This document shows, in pieces, positions 60,501-64,000 of a stretch of DNA of 64,000 bases. How positions within the stretch are numbered: position 1 is the first letter of the stretch; every line of letters begins with the position of its first letter. The position numbers and the translations under genes are program-made. The notes under the pieces are model-generated. The model did not search any database. It was not told the origin of the DNA and saw only the letters and a list, made by a program, of their open reading frames with translations. The stretch spans positions 30,502,426 to 30,566,425 of the forward strand of contig OX328106.1 of the NCBI GenBank assembly GCA_946811185.2. The letters run 5' to 3'. Source of the stretch: Hippopus hippopus (taxonomy: Eukaryota > Mollusca > Bivalvia > Cardiida > Cardiidae).

Positions 60501-63359
60501 ACAGAAATGCAGGGTAACCATTTTAGGCCATGTTTGCCATTGAATATTAAGAAATAACTCTACAAATACTAGTAATATTGTAATGTAATTTTGGTCATTT
60601 GTTGACAAATGCTGTGTCTAGCATTAAACTAAGTATTAAATCAGAAAATAAACACTTTCTTTTCAATCAAGCGTAAAAATGTTAACCCTGTGTTACGTTT
60701 TCTGTTCAGAATAGCCTTCAAACTGAATTTACCCCATTTTTTTCCTGAATTGAAAGTGTTTATTTCACTTATTTACATTTTCAAGAGTTTTTGAATTGTA
60801 TGACAGATCAAGGTATTAGCATGATACTGAGTTATAGAAAGCCATGGAAACATTATGAAAAATGGAGAAGTTGCTAATTCTGCACATTCTCTTCATTTTT
60901 CAAAATGTTTCAAGTGCTTATGACCCTTAGGCTGCTAGGTGCAACTCACTGGCCTTTTTCTGGGCAGCGCAGATCAAGATCAGACTGCAGTCTGATCCTG
61001 AATCTCCTCTGTCCAATTAGGAGATATTTTTCCTCCAAATTACCTTTCAAACAGCAAAACTTGGGTTTTTACTATCCGCTTGAAAGTTTCTTTTCTTTTA
61101 TGTAGCAGGATAAGAGTTAATATTAAGATATAAAAGGACATTTGCATGGTGGAAGGTACACATGTATAATATTTATATAAATGAACATTTAACTCTTAAG
61201 CAAGAAACAAAATTTTGGGCTTTGGAGTAAGGTAAAGTAAGCCATAAGGCGCCTTTCACAAATATGGCTGCCTTTTCGACCTGTAAAGATCTGACTGCAC
61301 AAAACATGCAGTCTGATCTTTGACCTACATCGCCTGCTTTTCTAAAATACTATAGACAAAAGAAACCATAGAATTTCCATTTTTTGGTCTTATTTCAAGA
61401 CTGAAAATATCTATTGGGTCTATTCCGCACGGTAAGAGTTAAAAAGATTTTTATATTTAAACATTTAAAACTTTTTGCATCTCACTACTTACCATGTTTC
61501 AAAACTTTTGGCTCATCAAACTTCAAAGCATGATTTATGCAGATGACAAATTAAACAAATGACATGATTTGTCTTATGATAGGTTATAATGTTGTGGGAA
61601 AGGTAACCAAAAATGCTGGTTATGAGAATTTTGTCCTTTTCTTACTATGTTTTCCAAGGCTTTCTTCCTTCGGATCGTTAAAACCTCAGACTATATTGGG
61701 AATGATTGAGATGTGCCAAACAATGAGACAACAACATTTTGTTTACTCACCTTTTCACAGGGAAGACAATTTATCATTCCTGTAATATTACTATAATGAC
61801 CAACTTCACATAAAGTACACGCAGGTGATCCTGTTTCATCACTGATAAAAGTAAAAATAATGAACATAGATGAGCCATGCTCTGTGAAAAGGGGGTTTAA
61901 CTCTTTACCAAACGACAAAATTTAAGACTGGTCCAAATTGAAAGCACTTGCAGATGACAAACGTAACTCAAAAATTGAAAAATTTGTTTCCAGCAGGGTA
62001 GAAAACATTGTGAGAAAAGGAGAAAATGCTGGTTACCAGCATTTTCTCCTTTTCCCACAATGTTTTTTAAAAAGGCTTCTATCTCAGGGTCGTAAAAACC
62101 AGGGATTGTTTGGTAAAGGGTTAAGCATCTGCAAAAAGTATTGACTCGTGTCAGCCTGGGTGACTTGGGTTGAAACTTTTCATTCTGATAAATTTTCTGC
62201 ATGTCCAAGAATGATTCTACCTTATAAATCAGCTGGTTGTTCGACAAAATGGATTTATAGATCCATAATAATAAGATGACTTGCTTGGTATGATGCATCA
62301 CCAAGATGCATTAAACCTCCTTTTCTCAGAGCATGGCTAAAATAATGTTAATCAAGAATCAACTGATGATGCTAGATGCCATATACCAGTGCTCTAAATC
62401 TTGTTAAAATTAGACAATAGGACTGTTTAAATTTTTCATAATAGAGCTTATTAAATTTTTCAAAGTGAAGTTTAGGTAATGCATGCTGTTCTTGGGCAGG
62501 GCTCTCCTTGACTCAAAGTAAACAATTCAAACAACTTTTAACTGGTTACCAGCATTTTCTTCCTTTCCCACAATGTTTTCAAAAGCTTTTTTCTGCAAGG
62601 CTGTTAAGATTCAGAATTCTGTGGTAAAGGGTTAAAATATTTTCAGTTTCCATCTTTTTTTTTAAATATCTACTGCTTTTCGGCATGAGCTGCTCCTTTT
62701 CCTTGATGCTTTTGCCCCCTTATCATAAGATTTTTTGTTTGAGCCACTCAGAAGGAGAGGGCTTTTATAAATATTGTAGAAAAAAACAAATGGTAACCAG
62801 CACTTTCTCCCTTTTCCACAATTTTTTCTTTCCATTCAATAAATAATTCAGTCATTTCAGCCACTCTTAATTCTTTATCTGCAAATGCTTTAATTGAAAC
62901 TTTTGTAAACTGCTGAAGACCTAAAACAATAGATGTTTAGGGTCCTACATGCCTCACTGTTTAAGTGTACGACTTGTAATCTGAAGGCCCTGGGTTTGAG
63001 CGCCACTGGTAGTACTGAGTTTTTTATGGAGGTGTCACTTCAGATCCCTGGTTAATACTGGTGAAGCCCAGGACATACAAGATTAGTGAGTTGTTGTAGA
63101 GATATGACTGACAGAACGTTGAAAGAGGCGCTTCAACACTTTTCAACCAATCAGTCATTCAGTCAATAAATAACGTGTAACCAATCAGTCATTCAGTCAA
63201 TAAATAACACTTTGTGTGGTAAGGGAGATAAATCTTTCACATACCTGTAGCTCCCGTTTTCACATGCCCAACACATACTTTCTCCTGTCAGGTTTTGAAA
63301 ATAACCTAAAATTCATTAAAAAAAATACATATTCTGTGAGTGTGTATCTCTGTCTCTGT

Positions 63360-63435
<76 letters not shown>

Positions 63436-63697
63436 CAGGGAGTCAGACAGACAGAGTCAGAGAGTCATCAATGTATACTAAAATACTACAAATTGCAAAA
63501 AGGTCCTCTTTTTCTAGCATACATTGATAGTAAGTGTTTTTTATAAAGCAAGTTAAAAAAAAAAATCACCATTTGCTGTCACAAACAACTTGTTCCAAGA
63601 AATAAAGCATAAAAAGATAGTATTTGTATAGAACTATGTTAATCACCTTTTTCACAGGGTAAACATTCTGTCTGGCCTGTTTCGTTTTGAAAATAAC
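51458..63697 (-). CDS. Cysteine-rich single-pass membrane protein, 3' part (10 exons)
   Basis: Partial gene; exons join in the order 63697-63647, 63305-63245, 61841-61751, 59617-59502, 58507-58419, 57763-57649, 54631-54543, 53694-53579, 53179-53020, 51582-51458. All introns are GT-AG and every junction keeps phase, giving 336 codons and a stop. Residues 1-242 are repeated C-x-x-C units of the form CxxCxxGxYxNxTGxxxC with many N-x-S/T glycosylation sites, resembling the Ephrin_rec_like (GCC2/GCC3) family. Residues 243-282 are a further Cys-rich segment. Residues ~286-309 are a hydrophobic helix followed by KWRKR (stop-transfer), and the tail ends in YRGF. Seen: exons, phases, cysteines, helix. 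Known: such repeats are extracellular. Inferred: a type I cell-surface or endosomal receptor-like protein. The start, signal peptide and any N-terminal domains lie beyond 64,000. Ligand and exact family name are unknown; an ELAPOR-like, SCUBE-like or SVEP-like relative is possible, but no MRH, CUB or sushi domain is visible here. Confidence 0.82.
51693..51870. mobile_element. MITE family P1, internally deleted
   Basis: AAACCCTTTACCAAACAATT start, TTGTCATTTGATAAAGGGTG end, core decayed. In the last intron. Confidence 0.65.
51899..52126 (-). mobile_element. MITE family P1 in the last intron
   Basis: TTTACTCTATACCAAATGAC start, perfect AAATGCTGGTTACCAGCATT core, ends GGTGAAGGGTTAA. Confidence 0.88.
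52140..52315 (-). mobile_element. tRNA-derived SINE (second subfamily)
   Basis: TTCTGGGCTTCATCAGAACT matches 38.7 kb; decayed tRNA head ATTTACAAGTCCACCCCTTG at the right. Confidence 0.6.
53020..53179 (-). CDS. Exon 9: juxtamembrane Cys-rich segment and start of the TM helix
   Basis: 160-nt exon with acceptor ATCTTAG and donor GTAAAA. It starts in phase 0 with NPAGEPEKCPDNSYCPGG, continues with SCEGPWFVIDNSDKCKMSGE, and enters a hydrophobic stretch LIGIIVGMSA before a split Val codon. It ends the ectodomain and begins the membrane span. Confidence 0.82.
53338..53547 (-). mobile_element. MITE family P1 next to exon 8
   Basis: CCATTTATCAGAAAACAAAA start, perfect core, GTGTAGTAAAGGGTTTAAG end about 30 bp from the exon 8 donor. 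Confidence 0.85.
53579..53694 (-). CDS. Exon 8: type-b module exon
   Basis: 116-nt exon with acceptor CTTGCAG. It encodes YHKTERSNRLCVECKDGWY, then TVKEGSVECTACPPGYFCP. Two donors are possible: CCA|GTAGGT (phase 0) or four bases later GTAG|GTGCAC. Only the first keeps the following exon open (the second gives a stop within about ten codons), so I end the exon at 53,579. Confidence 0.8.
53755..53965 (-). mobile_element. tRNA-derived SINE, head lost
   Basis: CTGCTTTCAACATTATGTAA to CTCATCAATCTATGGG body; in the exon 7-8 intron. Confidence 0.7.
54097..54322 (-). mobile_element. MITE family P1, first of a pair
   Basis: TTAACCCTTTCCCAAACAAC, perfect AAATGCTGGTTACCAGCATT core, GGTAAAGGGTTAA. Shares TTAA 54,319-54,322 with the next copy. 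Confidence 0.9.
54319..54536 (+). mobile_element. MITE family P1, second of a pair, abutting exon 7 donor
   Basis: ACCATCTACCAAACAATCCT after the shared TTAA, decayed core, ends GATAAAGGTTTAA at 54,536. The exon 7 splice donor is at 54,541-54,542. Confidence 0.85.
54543..54631 (-). CDS. Exon 7: type-a module exon
   Basis: 89-nt exon with acceptor TTTTCAG and donor GTATGT. One base completes Ser; it encodes ERGATLCEPCPEGTEAKVP and ASVNCTYCHK, ending with the first base of Gly. Its donor site lies only 6 bp from the end of a TTAA-type MITE (54,319-54,536), so that insertion sits at the very edge of the intron. Confidence 0.82.
55197..56522 (-). mobile_element. Mariner-family DNA transposon, full-length ends, broken transposase
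   Basis: The ends are ~33-bp terminal inverted repeats beginning CAAGGGTTGTTCGATATGTA on the left and CGAGGGCTGTTCGATATGTA on the right (read outward-in), with about two mismatches. TA flanks both sides (55,195-55,196 and 56,523-56,524). Length 1,326 bp is typical for mariner. It lies in the intron between exons 6 and 7, in the same orientation as the host gene. Confidence 0.92.
55270..56348 (-). pseudogene. Mariner transposase, frameshifted
   Basis: Three minus-strand reading frames cover one transposase. 56,348-55,947 holds the N-terminal helix-turn-helix region with the linker GRPVTVTG. 55,957-55,439 holds the first catalytic Asp (TGDETWVHYFEP) and the second (LLHDNAPSHTSE). 55,527-55,270 holds the third in YSPDLAPCDFFLFPKLK. 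This is the D-D-D order of mariner. The frame changes near 55.95 kb and 55.52 kb show the copy is not functional as written. Confidence 0.9.
57079..57635 (-). mobile_element. MITE family P1, split by a SINE
   Basis: Left tip TCTTTACCAAACCACAATTT (57,080-57,106), then the SINE, then TTTTTAGACTGGACCAAATT through a perfect core AAATGCTGGTTACCAGCATT to GTGTGGTAACAGATAA. Confidence 0.85.
57107..57425 (-). mobile_element. tRNA-derived SINE
   Basis: The minus-strand head TAGCTCAGTCAGTAGTGTGC and GGGTTCGATCCCTGG match Pol III A and B boxes. The body is shared with copies at 32.5, 42.0, 53.8 and 60.1 kb; the tail is (CAAT)n. An AATTTTT(TT)AG duplication flanks it inside a P1 MITE. Confidence 0.88.
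57649..57763 (-). CDS. Exon 6: type-b module exon, two repeats
   Basis: 115-nt exon with acceptor ATTTCAG and donor GTATGT. It begins with GG completing Gly and encodes TFSSGQLNLNCTLCPEG followed by HYQDKENKSNCIECSIGVHM. It ends with AG of a split Ser. The downstream intron holds the mariner element. Confidence 0.82.
57790..57971 (+). mobile_element. MITE family P1, small deletion
   Basis: TTAA at both ends; GGTAACCAGCATTTTCTCC core with a mutated left arm. Confidence 0.85.
58145..58345 (-). mobile_element. MITE family P1, diverged
   Basis: CTTTACCAGATGACAAAATT start, GTTACCAGCATTTTCTCC half core; upstream of exon 5's donor by about 75 bp. Confidence 0.7.
58419..58507 (-). CDS. Exon 5: type-a module exon
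   Basis: 89-nt exon with acceptor TTTACAG and donor GTGGGT. One base completes Arg; it then encodes EIGKDVCIPCLNGTFKNETS and KEPCQVCPT, ending with the first base of a Gly codon. The Cys pattern and length match exons 3 and 7. Confidence 0.82.
59502..59617 (-). CDS. Exon 4: type-b module exon, two repeats
   Basis: 116-nt exon with acceptor TTTTCAG and donor GTAAAT. Phase 0 at its start (GHYTNSTGTVNCMPC), and it ends with AG of a split Arg. It contains two C-x-x-C repeats (CMPC, CNPC) and glycosylation sites NST and NDT. Length and Cys spacing match exons 6 and 8. Confidence 0.82.
59643..59870 (+). mobile_element. MITE family P1, first of a pair
   Basis: TTAACCCTTTCTCAAATAAT, core AAATGCTAGTAACCAGCATT, ends GGTAAAGAGTTAA; TTAA both sides. 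Confidence 0.9.
59867..60085 (-). mobile_element. MITE family P1, second of a pair
   Basis: Begins at the shared TTAA (TTCTTGACCACAAGGCAAAA), core decayed (AAATCTTCGTAAGTAGCATT). Confidence 0.8.
60085..60365 (-). mobile_element. tRNA-derived SINE, diverged
   Basis: Same body (ATCATCAATCCTGGAAAAGA; GGCCAGTGCAACCATCCCTG) and a decayed tRNA head near 60,300-60,365. Confidence 0.75.
60920..61120 (-). mobile_element. MITE family F2
   Basis: GACCCTTAGGCTGCTAGGTG start, shortened core GATCAGACTGCAGTCTGATC, GTAGCAGGATAAGAGTTAA end. Confidence 0.82.
61189..61441. mobile_element. MITE family F2, diverged
   Basis: TTTAACTCTTAAGCAAGAAA start, AGATCTGACTGCACAAAACA core, GGTAAGAGTTAA end. Confidence 0.65.
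61484..61700 (-). mobile_element. MITE family P1, decayed
   Basis: CTTACCATGTTTCAAAACTT start, AAATGCTGGTTATGAGAATT core, CGGATCGTTAAAACCTCAGA arm. Confidence 0.6.
61751..61841 (-). CDS. Exon 3: type-a module exon
   Basis: 91-nt exon with acceptor TTATCAG and donor GTGAGT. It starts with one base completing Ser and ends in phase 0 after CEK. It encodes DETGSPACTLCEVG and then HYSNITGMINCLPCEK. It is the first a-type member of the a-b exon pairs. A degenerate MITE ends about 60 bp downstream of its donor. Confidence 0.82.
61869..62340. mobile_element. MITE family F3, interrupted by a P1 MITE
   Basis: F3 consensus: ~260 bp, TIR ~36 bp starting TGAGCCATGCTCTGTGAAAA, a CAGCCTGCGCAG/CTGCGCAGGCTG palindrome near one end and GGATCCATAATTATGTGATG in the body. 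Here the left TIR stops after AAAAGGGGGT, the P1 copy follows, and F3 resumes at GCATCTGCAAAAAGTATTGA. Confidence 0.88.
61897..62124 (-). mobile_element. MITE family P1 nested in F3
   Basis: TTAA at 61,897-61,900 and 62,121-62,124, perfect AAATGCTGGTTACCAGCATT core. The F3 consensus at this point reads GGGGGCTTAATGCATC, so the insertion used that TTAA. Confidence 0.92.
62535..62900. mobile_element. Two P1 MITE fragments
   Basis: ACTGGTTACCAGCATTTTCT to GTGTGGTAAAGGGTTAA-like end (62,540-62,634), then GGTAACCAGCACTTTCTCCC with a TCTGCAAATGCTTTAATTG arm (62,740-62,900). Confidence 0.6.
62945..63180 (+). mobile_element. tRNA-derived SINE
   Basis: Head with loop ACTTGTAATCTGAAGG and GGGTTTGAGCGCC, a ~110-bp body, and an AATCAGTCATTCAGTC tail duplicated at the end. 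Antisense to the gene, in the exon 2-3 intron. Confidence 0.65.
63245..63305 (-). CDS. Exon 2: one C-x-x-C repeat
   Basis: 61-nt exon flanked by acceptor TTTTAG and donor GTATGT. It opens on the split Gly codon and ends with AG of a split Ser codon. It encodes YFQNLTGESMCWACENGSY. Near-identical start to the preceding exon (YFQN then TG), so the two are probably duplicates. Confidence 0.75.
63340..63438. repeat. (TG)n microsatellite
   Basis: About 30 uninterrupted TG units, preceded by TCTG and followed by GAGAGA; intronic, between exons 1 and 2. Confidence 0.96.
63647..63697 (-). CDS. Exon 1 of the visible part: one C-x-x-C repeat
   Basis: 51-nt exon. The acceptor is a TTTACAG on the minus strand and the donor is GTGATT. 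It begins with two bases that finish a Gly codon from an exon outside the window and ends with one base of the next Gly. It encodes YFQNETGQTECLPCEK, one repeat with a glycosylation site (NET). Its residues closely match the next exon (YFQN-TG), which suggests recent exon duplication. Confidence 0.75.
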
Positions 63698-63782
63698 CTG
63701 TAAAGCAAAAGTTGTTTGAGTATAAAAGTAATGAACATAATTTTCAAATGTTTTCTATGAAGACCAAAAAGCCCTTGGTCCC

Positions 63783-63975
63783 AATTCACCTACCATTGTT
63801 AAGAACATTCCTAAGAACATTCCTAGCCTTATTCCCAAGAATTTTGTACATTTAAAGGTAACAATATTTCTGTCTGGCCAAACCAAATGGTTTAGTCAAT
63901 CAGAAGTGGCATTGCTTTCTAAATCTAGAATCAGACTTAAAATGAAATTTAGAATGGTTGGTACATACAGCCCAT
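63783..63975. mobile_element. Foldback MITE, diverged copy
   Basis: CCAATTCACCTACCATTGTT, centre CAAACCAAATGGTTTAGTCA, right arm AGAATGGTTGGTACATACAG. Confidence 0.7.
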
Positions 63976-64000
63976 AATACATGATACTAAGTTTTAAGTG

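Noticed and set aside
63216..63546. ORFs with long CVCV stretches
   Set aside because: Translation of the (TG)n microsatellite.

Overview
This is a eukaryotic (metazoan) genomic window. It is AT-rich, has GT-AG introns, an intron-containing nuclear tRNA gene, tRNA-derived SINEs and a very dense load of short non-autonomous DNA transposons. The overall style (many young palindromic MITE families, many small exons encoding cysteine-rich extracellular repeats, SINEs with GATT-type tails) suggests a bivalve or other mollusc. That assignment is inference; nothing in the window proves the taxon.

Layout. From 1 to about 51.4 kb I find no confident protein-coding gene. The region is a patchwork of MITEs, SINEs, satellites and unassigned AT-rich DNA. 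It includes three copies of an ~0.8-1.1 kb repeat with CRE-like sites (3.4-4.5, 7.9-8.7, 42.7-43.6 kb); a 557-bp inverted-repeat element packed with the palindrome ACGTGCGCACGT (13.15-13.71 kb); a tRNA-Met(CAT) gene with an 18-nt intron (14.73 kb); a ~3.4-kb tandem array of a 32-bp unit (19.38-22.75 kb); a GC-richer block of unknown origin (26.25-28.56 kb); and a duplicated segment (45.9 and 48.5 kb).

From 51,458 to 63,697, on the minus strand, lies the one clear gene. It is the 3' part (ten exons, phase-consistent, 336 codons plus stop) of a single-pass membrane protein with many C-x-x-C cysteine-rich repeats of the ephrin-receptor-like / GCC2-GCC3 type. These are followed by a transmembrane helix and a 27-residue tail that ends in a Y-x-x-hydrophobic sorting motif. 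A two-exon module is repeated three times in tandem. The 5' end lies beyond 64,000. Introns carry a broken mariner element with intact-looking ends, SINEs and many MITEs. One MITE begins three bases after the stop codon and another ends six bases from a splice site.

Most MITEs belong to two families that share piggyBac-like termini (TTAA duplication, ends beginning CCCTTT or CCCTTA) around unrelated palindromic cores, and a third family with longer TIRs and probable TA duplications. Nested insertions inside the window give direct insertion-site evidence for the TTAA type.
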